A stretch of DNA of 64,000 bases from an alpha proteobacterium AAP38 (GTDB lineage: Bacteria; Pseudomonadota; Alphaproteobacteria; Azospirillales; Azospirillaceae), in assembly GCA_001296005.1 (NCBI GenBank), contig LJHR01000022.1:43085-107084 (forward strand), in the 5' to 3' direction. Below are positions 51,474-60,071 of this stretch, one piece after another; the first letter of the stretch is position 1; the number at the start of each line of letters is the position of its first letter. The notes under the pieces were generated by a model that was not told the origin of the DNA, made no database searches, and saw only the letters and a program-made list of their open reading frames with translations. The position numbers and the translations under genes were made by a program.

Positions 51474-51584
51474 TCCCGGCGAAAGCCGGGACCCAGGGGC
51501 CACACGCCCAACCTTTCGGCAGCTTTGAGCCAGGCAGCGCAGCGGTTTGCGCTGAGGGGCCCTGGGTCCCGGCCTTCGCCGGGA
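51474..51584. repeat. Palindromic intergenic repeat, family B, long copy
   Basis: TCCCGGCGAAAGCCGGGACC (from 51474) continues to CCAGGGGCC, and the reverse complement runs from GGCCCTGGGTCCCGGCC to GCCGGGA (ending 51584) with one mismatch (CTTTCG against CCTTCG). Inner spacer about 51500-51555. It sits 21 bases after the sufA stop and before the DUF455 gene, and could end the suf transcript. Related to the short copy at 42607-42642. Confidence 0.8.
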
Positions 51585-51619
51585 AGTCAAAAACGATCCG
51601 CCCCTGAAGCCAGAAGACC

Positions 51620-52435
51620 ATGCTTCCCCCCACCCTCTCCGCCGCCGCCGTCACAATCCTGACCACCGCCGATGCGCGGGAAAAGGCGCGTCTGTCGCGT
51701 GCCTTCGCGGCGGCGTGGCGGGACGGCACCATCACCGACCTGGGCCGCGCCAACCCGCCGGCCCGGCCCGCGCGCCCGGCCAAGCCGGAACTGTGCCACC
51801 CCAAGGACATGCCCAAGCGTGGCAAGGGCCAGTCGGTGGCCAACCGCATCGCGCTGCTGCACGCCATCGCCCATATCGAACTGAACGCCATTGATCTGGC
51901 CTGGGACATCCTGGCCCGGTTCCACACCCTGCCCGACGGCATGCCCCTGCCGATCAGTTTCCACACCGACTGGCTGCGTGTCGCGGATGAGGAGGCGTTG
52001 CATTTCACCCTGGTGGCCGACCGTCTGGCCAGCCTGGGCGCCGCCTATGGCGACCTGCCGGCCCATGATGGGCTGTGGCAGGCGTCGGAGGCGACGGCGC
52101 ATGATCTGGCGGCCCGGCTGGCCGTGGTGCCCATGGTGCTGGAGGCGCGGGGGTTAGACGTGACGCCCGGCATCATCGACAGCCTGACCAGGGCCGGCGA
52201 CGCCGAAAGCGTGGCGGTCCTGCATATCATCCTGCGCGATGAGGTTGGGCATGTCGCCACGGGCCGCCGCTGGTTCCAGGTGGCGGCGCAGACCATGGGG
52301 CAGGAGGCCGGCCCCTGGTGGCAGCATCTGGTCCGCACCCATTTCAAGGGCGAGTTGAAACGCCCCTTCAACGGCCTGTCGCGCGATCTGGCGGGCCTGC
52401 CGTCGGATTGGTATGAGCCGCTGGCGGCTAATTGA
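51620..52435 (+). CDS. DUF455 family (ferritin-like) protein
   Basis: 271 residues with the DUF455 features PKRGKGQSVANRIALLHAIAHIELNAIDLAWDILARF, FHTDWLRVADEEALHFTLVADRLASLGAAYGDLPAHDGLWQASEATAHDLAARLAVVPMVLEARGLDVTPGI and ILRDEVGHVATGRRWF. The E/H pairs (AHIELNAID, DEEALHF, RDEVGHV) resemble a ferritin-like di-iron centre, which suggests an oxygenase-type or iron-binding role; no substrate is known. It follows the suf operon but is separated by the repeat, so independent expression is likely. Confidence 0.85.
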   Translation: MLPPTLSAAAVTILTTADAREKARLSRAFAAAWRDGTITDLGRANPPARPARPAKPELCHPKDMPKRGKGQSVANRIALLHAIAHIELNAIDLAWDILARFHTLPDGMPLPISFHTDWLRVADEEALHFTLVADRLASLGAAYGDLPAHDGLWQASEATAHDLAARLAVVPMVLEARGLDVTPGIIDSLTRAGDAESVAVLHIILRDEVGHVATGRRWFQVAAQTMGQEAGPWWQHLVRTHFKGELKRPFNGLSRDLAGLPSDWYEPLAAN

Positions 52436-52521
52436 TCCTCTCTATTGCTTTTGAACTATGTTCACGCAGATAGGTCTGTGACATGCTGCACCGCAGGGTG
52501 GTTGATCAGGGGCGGGATACC

Positions 52522-52878
52522 ATGCGGATCATGCTGGAGGCGGGGCTGTTGGCGCTGTGCGCCGTGCTGTTCCTGCTGATGACGGCGATTGCCGTGAAGG
52601 CGCAGACCGCACAGCCACAGCCGGCCCAGGCCAAGGAGCAGCCTCCCATGGAGGAGGAGATCATCGTCAATGGCCGGCGCAATGAGCCCAGCTTTCAGGA
52701 AGAATGGGAAAATCACCGTAAGGAATACGATCGCCTGCGCAAGATTTTCGGCGACCCCGATGCGCCCAACCGCCGCCTGGACCGCATGACCGACACGCCC
52801 AACCCCGACGGCGGCAAAAGCGTGATGCGCAGCCCCAGCAGCGACACGGTCCAGGGCCGCCCCAGCCGCCCCAACTAA
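52522..52878 (+). CDS. Small membrane-anchored or exported hypothetical protein
   Basis: About 118 residues. A hydrophobic N-terminal segment (MLEAGLLALCAVLFLLMTAIAVKAQ) looks like a signal anchor or signal peptide. Then comes a low-complexity linker (TAQPQPAQAKEQPPMEEE), a charged helical patch EEWENHRKEYDRLRKIFGDP and a disordered tail (MRSPSSDTVQGRPSRPN). The frame is also open from an ATG at 52483 (131 residues); neither start has a strong ribosome site, and 52522 places the hydrophobic segment at the very N-terminus. Not a recognised family. It lies between DUF455 and DUF885 genes. Confidence 0.6.
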   Translation: MRIMLEAGLLALCAVLFLLMTAIAVKAQTAQPQPAQAKEQPPMEEEIIVNGRRNEPSFQEEWENHRKEYDRLRKIFGDPDAPNRRLDRMTDTPNPDGGKSVMRSPSSDTVQGRPSRPN

Positions 52879-52980
52879 CCGCACCCTGCGTTACAGCCTG
52901 TTTACAATGCATATCTTGGCCCGCTGACGGGAAACGGTAAGGATGGCGGCCAGATATCCAGACCGATAACCGGAGCCATT

Positions 52981-54822
52981 ATGCCCGCCGTCACCCGCCG
53001 CACCGCCCTTTCCGGCCTGTTCGCCCTGTCCGCCACCGCCATGGCGCTGGAAGGGATCATGCCCCGTCTGGCCCTGGCCGGACAGGACAGCCCCGCCGAC
53101 AAGGCACTGAACAATTTCCTGGAAAAGTGCTGGCAGGATGATCTGAGCCGCAGCCCGGAACAGCGCACGCGCATGGGCCTGCCCGGCCCGCATGATAGCT
53201 GGACCCTGGCGGATGAGGCGTTCCAGCAGTTGAACCTGTCGATCACGGCTGAACAGCTGAAGGCCCTGCGCGCCTTTGACATCAACGCCCTGTCGCCCAC
53301 GGCCCGGGTTTCGTACAAGCTGTTTGAAGGGCAATTGCAGCGGGCGCTGGACACCTATCGCTGGCGCCATCATGGCTATTCCGTCAGCCATCTTCAGGGT
53401 GCCCATACCGACATCCCCTCCTTCCTGATCGGCTATCACGCCGTCAGCAATCCCGCCGATGCCCGTGATTATGTGAAGCGGCTGGAGGGGATTGCCGCCG
53501 TTATCGACATTGCGGCGGAGAATATGCGGCGGGAGGCCAAGGCCGGCGTCCTGCCCCCCGCCTTCAGCTTTGGCCGCATAACGGAGGCGGCGCGCAATGT
53601 CATCACCGGCGCCCCGTTCGGCAAGGATGCCAAGGCAGACAGCCCGCTTCTGGCCGATCTGAAGGAGAAGGTGGGCAAGCTGGCCATCGCGGATGCGGAA
53701 AAGAAGGCCCTGATCGCCGCGGGCACCAAGGCCCTGGTCCAGGGCGTGAAGCCCGCCTATGAGCGGTTCCTGGCCACCGTGGCCGATCTGGCGGCAACGC
53801 AGAAGGACAGCAATGGCGTCTGGGCCCTGCCGCAGGGGGCCGATTTCTACACCGCGCAGATCAAGCTGCATACTGGCCTGGACATGTCCGCCGACGATAT
53901 CCACGCCCTGGGTCTGGCCGAGACCGCCCGCCTGCATGGGGAGTTGCGGGCCGCCATGGCCAAGCTGGGCTTCCGGGGCAGCGTGCAGGATTTCTTCAAT
54001 TTCGTGCGCACCGATCGGTCGGTCCGCTTCCCCGATACCGATGCCGGTCGCAAGGAATATCTGGCGACGGCCACCCGCTATATCGACGACATGGCCGCCC
54101 GTCTGCCGGAAATGTTCGGCACCCTGCCCAAAGCCAAGGTGGTGGTGAAGCCGGTGGAAGCCTATCGCGAGAAGGCCACGCCCAGCGCCTTCTATGAACC
54201 GTCATCCCCCGATGGCACGCGGCCCGGCGTCTTCTACGCCAACCTCTACGACATGTCGGTGCAGACGCGCCATGATCTGGAGGCGCTGTGCCATCATGAG
54301 GGCCTGCCCGGCCATCACATGCAGATCGCCATCGCGCAGGAGGTAGAAGGCCTGCCCACTTTCCGCAAGTACGCCTGGGACACCGCCTATGGCGAAGGCT
54401 GGGCCATGTATACTGAGCGCATGGCCAAGGATTACGGCTTCTACAAGGAACCGCTGTCGGAGGCTGGGCGCATCATCTCCGAACTGTTCCGCGCGGGCCG
54501 TCTGGTCCTGGATACCGGCATCCATCACAAGCGCTGGACCCGCGAACAGGCGGTGGCCTGGATGGACGAGAATACCGCCAACCCCCTCGCCGACAACCGG
54601 ACGGAGATTGACCGCTACTTCGTCTGGCCGGGTCAGGCGCTGGGTTACAAGATCGGGATGAACAAGATCCTGGAACTGCGGGAAAAGGCCAAGGCGGAGC
54701 TGGGGCCGAAATTCGACATCCGCGGCTTCCACGACGCCGTCCTGACGAACGGTGCCGTCACCCTGCCGATCCTGGAGGAGGTGGTGCAAGGCTGGATCGA
54801 TACCCGCAAGGCAGCAGCCTGA
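52981..54822 (+). CDS. DUF885 family protein, probable exported metallo-hydrolase
   Basis: 613 residues. N-terminal Tat-like signal TRRTALSGLFALSATAMALEG. The body matches DUF885: helical N-half, then PSAFYEPSSPDGTRPGVFYANLYDMSVQTRHDLEALCHHEGLPGHHMQIAIAQEVEGLPTFRKY with the metal-type HHEGLPGHH at 438-446, and AYGEGWAMYTERMAKDYGFYKEPLSEAGRIISELFRAGRLVLDTGIH. The E-x-W-A-x-Y-x-E and H-E pair suggest a zinc peptidase or hydrolase; no substrate is established for this group that I can name. The end of the gene overlaps a strong hairpin shared with DUF924. Confidence 0.85.
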   Translation: MPAVTRRTALSGLFALSATAMALEGIMPRLALAGQDSPADKALNNFLEKCWQDDLSRSPEQRTRMGLPGPHDSWTLADEAFQQLNLSITAEQLKALRAFDINALSPTARVSYKLFEGQLQRALDTYRWRHHGYSVSHLQGAHTDIPSFLIGYHAVSNPADARDYVKRLEGIAAVIDIAAENMRREAKAGVLPPAFSFGRITEAARNVITGAPFGKDAKADSPLLADLKEKVGKLAIADAEKKALIAAGTKALVQGVKPAYERFLATVADLAATQKDSNGVWALPQGADFYTAQIKLHTGLDMSADDIHALGLAETARLHGELRAAMAKLGFRGSVQDFFNFVRTDRSVRFPDTDAGRKEYLATATRYIDDMAARLPEMFGTLPKAKVVVKPVEAYREKATPSAFYEPSSPDGTRPGVFYANLYDMSVQTRHDLEALCHHEGLPGHHMQIAIAQEVEGLPTFRKYAWDTAYGEGWAMYTERMAKDYGFYKEPLSEAGRIISELFRAGRLVLDTGIHHKRWTREQAVAWMDENTANPLADNRTEIDRYFVWPGQALGYKIGMNKILELREKAKAELGPKFDIRGFHDAVLTNGAVTLPILEEVVQGWIDTRKAAA

Positions 54823-54833
54823 TCATGGGTCAC

Positions 54834-54862
54834 GGGATCGGGGTCTTCAGAACCCCGATCCC
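54834..54862. terminator. Strong hairpin between DUF885 and DUF924 genes
   Basis: Perfect 11-base arms GGGATCGGGGT (54834-54844) and ACCCCGATCCC (54852-54862), 7-base loop. It lies 11 bases after the DUF885 stop and overlaps the 3' end (54847) of the convergent DUF924 gene. No T run follows, so it may work with Rho or as an mRNA end-stabiliser. Confidence 0.6.
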
Positions 54863-55398
54863 GGCATGGCCAGATAGGACAGCTCCGCTTGCGTGCTTTC
54901 CCGCTCCAGAATGGCGTTGCGGTGGGGGAAGCGGCCATATTGGGCGATAACCGCCAGATGGCGGCAGGCATAGTCCAGCAGGGCCGGATCACGTGTGCGG
55001 TTGGCGAACAGGCGCACGGCCAGCCGCTGATCCTCGATCCGTTCGGAATGCTCAAACGGCAGATAGATGAACAGGCGCTGATCCTCCGGCAGCATCAGGT
55101 CCTGTTCGCGGGCAATGGCATCGGTGGCGATGGTCAGGGCCACCGGGTCGGTGGCAAAGGCCCGCGCCGTCCCCCGGAACATGTTGCGCGGCGCCTGATC
55201 CAGCAGGATGCACAGGGCCAGCACCCCTTCCGGGCTTTCCGTCCAATCGGCCAGATCGCCATTGCCGGCGGCCAGATGCGCGGGCAGAAGCCGGTGTGTC
55301 ACCAGCACATCAAAGTCCGGCCCGCCACCAAACCATTTGGCGGGTCCCGCCTCCTGGAACCAGAAAGCCAGCACGCCGTCGATGTCACTGGCCCGCAT
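54847..55398 (-). CDS. DUF924 family protein
   Basis: 183 residues. Family sequence: IDGVLAFWFQEAGPAKWFGGGPDFD, SPEGVLALCILLDQAPRNMFRGTARAFATDPVALTIA and LPFEHSERIEDQRLAVRLF. The all-helical protein has a tetratricopeptide-like fold in its relatives. Function is not known; no active-site motif is recognised. It starts 12 bases after the MCP gene's stop on the same strand, so it is probably the last gene of that transcript. Confidence 0.88.
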   Translation of the reverse strand: MRASDIDGVLAFWFQEAGPAKWFGGGPDFDVLVTHRLLPAHLAAGNGDLADWTESPEGVLALCILLDQAPRNMFRGTARAFATDPVALTIATDAIAREQDLMLPEDQRLFIYLPFEHSERIEDQRLAVRLFANRTRDPALLDYACRHLAVIAQYGRFPHRNAILERESTQAELSYLAMPGSGF

Positions 55399-55410
55399 CG
55401 GCCCCTCCCG

Positions 55411-57384
55411 TCACGCCGCCGCCCCCAGACGGCGCAGCGTCTGGGCGAGGGCGGCTTGTTCATCGCCCTGGATCGTGAACAAGAGATGCAGCCCTTCCTC
55501 GCCCGTGTCCAGGGTTTGGAAACCGATTTCGAGAGAGAGCGACGGAACGGACAGCTTTCCGCGTGCCGAACGGCTGATACCGGCCACCGGCGACAGCAGC
55601 GCCCCACCGTTTGACAGGTCGCGCACGGTGACCTCATGCCGCCTGCCATCGATGGTGATGGTACCAACTGCATCCACCTTGAACCGCTGCGTCAGACGGC
55701 GGTCCACCTCGGCCATGGAGGTGCGGACGACGCGGACCAGCACCGACCGCAGGTCCGTGACGGAATGGGCGACGTCGGCTGCGGTTACCCGGACGGTACC
55801 GGCCCGATCCCCCGTGGCCGCCGCTTCGTTGGAGACATCGGCGATACGAGCCGCCACCTCACGCGCGGCATCGGCGGCCTGCAGCACATTGCGGCTGATC
55901 TCCTGCGTCGCTGCCCCCTGTTCCTCGATGGCGGCGGCGATGGCGCCGGAGATACCGTCCATTTCCTCAATGGTGCGACCGATTTCGCGCACGGCATCGA
56001 CGGACCGGCTGGTGACGCTGTTGATCTCGGCGATCTGCAGGGCAATGTCTTCCGTGGCGCGGGCCGTCTGCGTGGCCAGGTTCTTCACCTCAGATGCCAC
56101 AACGGCAAAGCCCTTGCCCGCCTCGCCCGCGCGCGCCGCCTCGATGGTAGCGTTGAGCGCCAGGAGGTTGGTCTGGGCCGCAATCTCCTGGATCATGCCG
56201 GCCACGGCCCCGATACGGGCCACGGCATCGGACAGGGTGGCGATGGTGGTCTGGGTCTCGTTGCCCTTTTCCACGGCCAGCTTGCTGACTTCCGCGCTGT
56301 GGGCCACCTGGGCGCTGATCTCCCGGATGGAAGCGGACAGTTCCTCGGCGGCGGACGCCACGGTTTCGGCATTGTGCAGGGCCTGTTCGGCGGCGGCGGC
56401 CACATTTTGGCTGTTGTTGGAAACCAGTTCCGCCGACTGTGCCATGGCGCCGGCATGGGTATCCATTTCGCCGGTACGGCCCGCCACCCGGTCCACGGCG
56501 GCGCGGGTTTCACCCTCCACCTTCTGCGCCATGGCTTCCAGCGCCTCACGCTTCTGCCGCTCGGCCTCGGTCCGCTGGCGTTCCTGATCGGCACGCAGCC
56601 GCTGGGCCTCCGCCCCGCCCTGCTTCAACACGTCCACGGCACGGGCCATGGTCCCGATCTCGTCATGCTTGTCGGTGAAGGGAACCACCGGCGTGAAATC
56701 CTCCCGCGCCAGCACCTCCAGCGTCGCGGTCAGGCCCGCCATAGGCCGCACCACCCGGTTCAGCACCGACCAGACGCCCAGCACGATCGACGCTGCACCG
56801 ACCAGCAGCAGCAGCTCTGCCAGGAGAATCGCGCGATCGGCAGCGGCATCGGCATGGTCATATAGACCGCCGGCCTTGCCCACACCGGTGTCGATCAGGT
56901 TTGAGATGTCACCGGAGACGGGATCGATGCTCTGATAGAGCCGTTCCTTCACGAACTGGTCCAGGGCCGCCGCATCCTTTGCCGCCAGAATGGTGATCAG
57001 GTCGCCCACCGCCTTGTCAGCCTTGGTCAGCGCCTCGTACGCGGCCTTGATCTGAGCGGCTTCCTTGGGGTCCGGATGGGGAACGGTGCTGAACCCTTTC
57101 CAGGCGGTGGCAATATCGGCCTGCGCCTTGCGAACGGATGCCAGGCCTTCATCCCAACCGACATTGCCGTTTCGCACCTTGTGCGAGGCATCGACGATGG
57201 AAACGGCATAGGCGTCGGCGATGATCTTCAGTTCCCGCTGCGGCACCACGCGGCCATTATAGATTTCCTGAAGATCGGCCTGCGCCACGCTCAATGCCCG
57301 CCAGGACACAAAGCCATTGGCCAGTATCACAAACCCCAGCATAGCCAGAACGGCCAGCAAGGTCGCTTTGATCGATAATTTCAT
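55411..57384 (-). CDS. Methyl-accepting chemotaxis protein with C-terminal PilZ domain
   Basis: 657 residues. Signal-anchor helix at 1-30 ([23 protein letters not shown]), a periplasmic four-helix-bundle sensor (about 31-190), second helix [30 protein letters not shown] (about 215-270), and the cytoplasmic signalling domain with hairpin tip [38 protein letters not shown]. The C-terminus adds a PilZ domain: [38 protein letters not shown], with the R-x4-R and D-x-S-x-x-G c-di-GMP contacts. Azospirillum Tlp1 is a known chemoreceptor of this design. The frame is open to 57465, but the ATG at 57384 ([10 protein letters not shown]) is the start. No CheA/CheW genes are nearby. Confidence 0.93.
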   Translation of the reverse strand: MKLSIKATLLAVLAMLGFVILANGFVSWRALSVAQADLQEIYNGRVVPQRELKIIADAYAVSIVDASHKVRNGNVGWDEGLASVRKAQADIATAWKGFSTVPHPDPKEAAQIKAAYEALTKADKAVGDLITILAAKDAAALDQFVKERLYQSIDPVSGDISNLIDTGVGKAGGLYDHADAAADRAILLAELLLLVGAASIVLGVWSVLNRVVRPMAGLTATLEVLAREDFTPVVPFTDKHDEIGTMARAVDVLKQGGAEAQRLRADQERQRTEAERQKREALEAMAQKVEGETRAAVDRVAGRTGEMDTHAGAMAQSAELVSNNSQNVAAAAEQALHNAETVASAAEELSASIREISAQVAHSAEVSKLAVEKGNETQTTIATLSDAVARIGAVAGMIQEIAAQTNLLALNATIEAARAGEAGKGFAVVASEVKNLATQTARATEDIALQIAEINSVTSRSVDAVREIGRTIEEMDGISGAIAAAIEEQGAATQEISRNVLQAADAAREVAARIADVSNEAAATGDRAGTVRVTAADVAHSVTDLRSVLVRVVRTSMAEVDRRLTQRFKVDAVGTITIDGRRHEVTVRDLSNGGALLSPVAGISRSARGKLSVPSLSLEIGFQTLDTGEEGLHLLFTIQGDEQAALAQTLRRLGAAA

Positions 57385-57479
57385 TACTACCCCCGGTCCC
57401 CGATCCGGCGGTTTCCGCCGGCCCTTAACCATACCGCCAGGACAGCGGATCTGGCTTGCTACCAAAGGGTTAGATTACC

Positions 57480-58766
57480 TTATGATTTTGCAGGCGACGC
57501 TTGATCGCGCTGCCGGTCGGCCATACGGCGGGACAGTTCGGTCAGGCAATCCTCACGCGTGGGCCGGTAATCACGGGCCGCCCACCACCCTTCCAGCGAG
57601 GCCAGCATCACCCCCACCTCCGGTCCGGGCGGCACCCCCATTTCCAGCAGGTCGCGGCCCTTCAGGGGGAAGGGCACCACGACCCAGGTCGCCGCCTCCG
57701 CCAGCGCCTCCAGCAGTTCCACGGCGGGCGTTCCCCGCGTCGCGGCGGCCAGCAGCAACAGGTCGCGGTAGGTTTCCGGCCCCAGTTTCTGCAAGGCATG
57801 GCGGCGGCTGGTGACCGTCAGGTCGGGATGCACATCGACCGGCGGGGCGCAGAGCGACAGAAGATAGTCGCGGTTGGTGTTCGACAGGCGCATCCGTTCC
57901 GCCGTGTCCGCTGCCGCCGACAGGCCCGATGGCAGCAATGCCGCCAGATGCGCCATGGGATGCGCCTCCCCCACCAGCCATTCCAGCCGGTCGAGTGCGG
58001 CCAGCCGCGTGACATTGGTGGCGTGCGGCAGGGTCTGCGCCACCACCCCGCAATCGATCATCAGGCGCCAGACCTCCACCATCCGGTCCTGGGCCAGGAT
58101 GCGCATCACCTCCTGCTGCACCCGCTCACCCGACAGGGATGGCAGCAGCGGCGCCAGGGTGGCACAGGCAGCCAGGGCACCGGGATCGGGCCGCCCCTGG
58201 CCGAACCGGGCATGGAAGCGGAAGAAGCGAAGGATGCGCAGCACATCCTCCGCAATCCGTTCCCGCGCCTGCCCGATGAAGCGCACGCGGCCCGCCTTCA
58301 GGTCGCGCACCCCGTCGAACGGATCGTACAGCTCCCCTTCCGGGGTCAGGGACATGGCGTTGAAGGTGAAATCGCGGCGGCTGGCATCTTCCAGCCAGTC
58401 ATCGGTGAAGGATACCACCGCGCGCCGCCCATCGGTTTCGACATCCCGGCGCAGCGTCGTGATCTCGAACGACGATCCCTCCGTTAGGGCGGTAACGGTA
58501 CCATGCTCAATGCCGGTGGGGATGACGCGGATACCGTCCTGGCGCAGGCGGCGCGTCACTTCTTCGGGAACCAGTGGCGTGGCGATGTCGATATCGGCGG
58601 CCTGGATACCCAGGAACGCATCCCGCACGCAGCCGCCGATGAACCGCGCCTCCTGACCCGTGCGCATCAGCGACTGCATGACCCGGCGGGCCGCCGTGCC
58701 CGACATCAGGCCGACGGGGCCTGGATGGGTCGGCGGGGCCGTATCCGGGTCAGCGGCGGCGTTCAT
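57480..58766 (-). CDS. cca: CCA tRNA nucleotidyltransferase
   Basis: Adds or repairs CCA at tRNA 3' ends. 428 residues with the class-II head ARFIGGCVRDAFLGIQAADIDIATPLVPEEVTRRL (metal site of the nucleotidyltransferase fold), ASRRDFTFNAMSLTPEGELYDPFDGVRDLKAGRVRFIG and RIAEDVLRILRFFRFHARFGQG, then the helical body and tail. A normal bacterial length. It follows the DUF2336 gene by 4 bases and precedes the MCP gene by 95. Confidence 0.95.
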   Translation of the reverse strand: MNAAADPDTAPPTHPGPVGLMSGTAARRVMQSLMRTGQEARFIGGCVRDAFLGIQAADIDIATPLVPEEVTRRLRQDGIRVIPTGIEHGTVTALTEGSSFEITTLRRDVETDGRRAVVSFTDDWLEDASRRDFTFNAMSLTPEGELYDPFDGVRDLKAGRVRFIGQARERIAEDVLRILRFFRFHARFGQGRPDPGALAACATLAPLLPSLSGERVQQEVMRILAQDRMVEVWRLMIDCGVVAQTLPHATNVTRLAALDRLEWLVGEAHPMAHLAALLPSGLSAAADTAERMRLSNTNRDYLLSLCAPPVDVHPDLTVTSRRHALQKLGPETYRDLLLLAAATRGTPAVELLEALAEAATWVVVPFPLKGRDLLEMGVPPGPEVGVMLASLEGWWAARDYRPTREDCLTELSRRMADRQRDQASPAKS

Positions 58767-58770
58767 GGCC

Positions 58771-60051
58771 TCATGCCTTCAATCCGAAGAATTCAAGCTG
58801 CCAGTTCATCTCGCTGTCCGACATCGGGTAATGGGTGCCTTCCCGTGCATTCAACACCGATGTCGGCGGAATGTTCGCCACCCGCAGCTGGATTTGCCGG
58901 CACAGGCGCATGGACAGCTTGGCCCGCCAGCACAAAGCCGTCACCCCGCGCGCGCTCTGTCCGCCGATGATCTTGTCCACCGCGTCGATGGGCACATTGC
59001 CCCGCACCGACAGTGCCGCCAGCACGAAGGCGCGGTCACCCTGGGTCAATGCTGCGGCCACCATATCCTCGTCCAGCTTGCCGGCAGCGTGGGCCTTGCG
59101 CGCCCGGTCCATGGGGCGCTCCTTGGGCGCCTCCTCCGGCTCGTCATCGCCAATGCCCAGCGGTTCCGCCCCACCGCCCTTGTTGGCGCTCCGCGCCCGT
59201 TCCTGCACCGCGCTGCGCACCGCCGCACGCACATCAGGCGGCAGGTCGGTACGGTTCTCCAGCACGCGCATCAGTTGTTCGCTGACAAAGCCCACGATGC
59301 GGGCCGCCGCCTTGGGCGGCAGGGCCGGACGGCGGACCAGGGGGCCGTGCCAGGGTTCGAACCGGGGCGCCATGTCGATGATACGGTCCAGCGTCTCTTC
59401 CCGGATCTGCGCCGATTCATTACCCAAAAGGGCCGCCACCGCCGCTTCCGACTGTGTGCGGGCCACCGCCTCCGACACGCCGCCCGACAGGCCGGCACGC
59501 TGGGCAATGGCAACCAGCTTGCCATCCATCGGCTGGCTGCCGATGATCGACAGCAGATCGTCATCGGTCAGCAGCGGCGAGAAGCGCAGGACGGGACCCG
59601 ATACCGACAGTTCCAGGTCACGGGCCAGTTGCTGGATCAGGTGCGGCGGCGCTCCCGGCTGATCCTTCAGGGTTTCGGCCACCACACGGCGCACGGCGGA
59701 GGCCTGATCCTTGGCCAGCGCCTCCACAATGTCGAGGGTCATGCGTTCAAGCTGTCCCACCCGGTCGGCAGGCAGGGTCGGGACCAGCATCGCGATCTTG
59801 CGCGCCAGACCCGACCGCACCTCCTCGTCCGGGTCGCCGCAGAGCAGCAGATCCGCTTGGCGAGGCGTGGCATTGTTGCGCGCAATCTCGCGCCGCACCT
59901 CGGCACTTTCGTCATTGGCCAGATAGAACAGGAGTTCCGGCTTGGTATCGGCGCGCGACGCCACCATCCGGCGCTGTCCGGCATCATCGCTGGCCGCCAG
60001 CTTCTTGGCCGTATCGTAATCCAGCGGCGTGGTGGGGGTGGAACCTTTCAT
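58771..60051 (-). CDS. DUF2336 domain-containing protein
   Basis: 426 residues. Central DUF2336 features: DAGQRRMVASRADTKPELLFYLANDESAEVRREIARNNATPRQADLLLCGDPDEEVRSGLARKIA and later LIQQLARDLELSVSGPVLRFSPLLTDDDLLSIIGSQPMDGKLVAIAQRAGLSGGVSEAVAR, a HEAT-like helical repeat region found mostly in alphaproteobacteria. The tail ends DSEMNWQLEFFGLKA. Function unknown. It is co-directional with the diguanylate cyclase (20 bases upstream) and cca (4 bases downstream), so it probably belongs to one transcript. Confidence 0.88.
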   Translation of the reverse strand: MKGSTPTTPLDYDTAKKLAASDDAGQRRMVASRADTKPELLFYLANDESAEVRREIARNNATPRQADLLLCGDPDEEVRSGLARKIAMLVPTLPADRVGQLERMTLDIVEALAKDQASAVRRVVAETLKDQPGAPPHLIQQLARDLELSVSGPVLRFSPLLTDDDLLSIIGSQPMDGKLVAIAQRAGLSGGVSEAVARTQSEAAVAALLGNESAQIREETLDRIIDMAPRFEPWHGPLVRRPALPPKAAARIVGFVSEQLMRVLENRTDLPPDVRAAVRSAVQERARSANKGGGAEPLGIGDDEPEEAPKERPMDRARKAHAAGKLDEDMVAAALTQGDRAFVLAALSVRGNVPIDAVDKIIGGQSARGVTALCWRAKLSMRLCRQIQLRVANIPPTSVLNAREGTHYPMSDSEMNWQLEFFGLKA

Positions 60052-60071
60052 TTAAGAACCGTATCCCGTTC

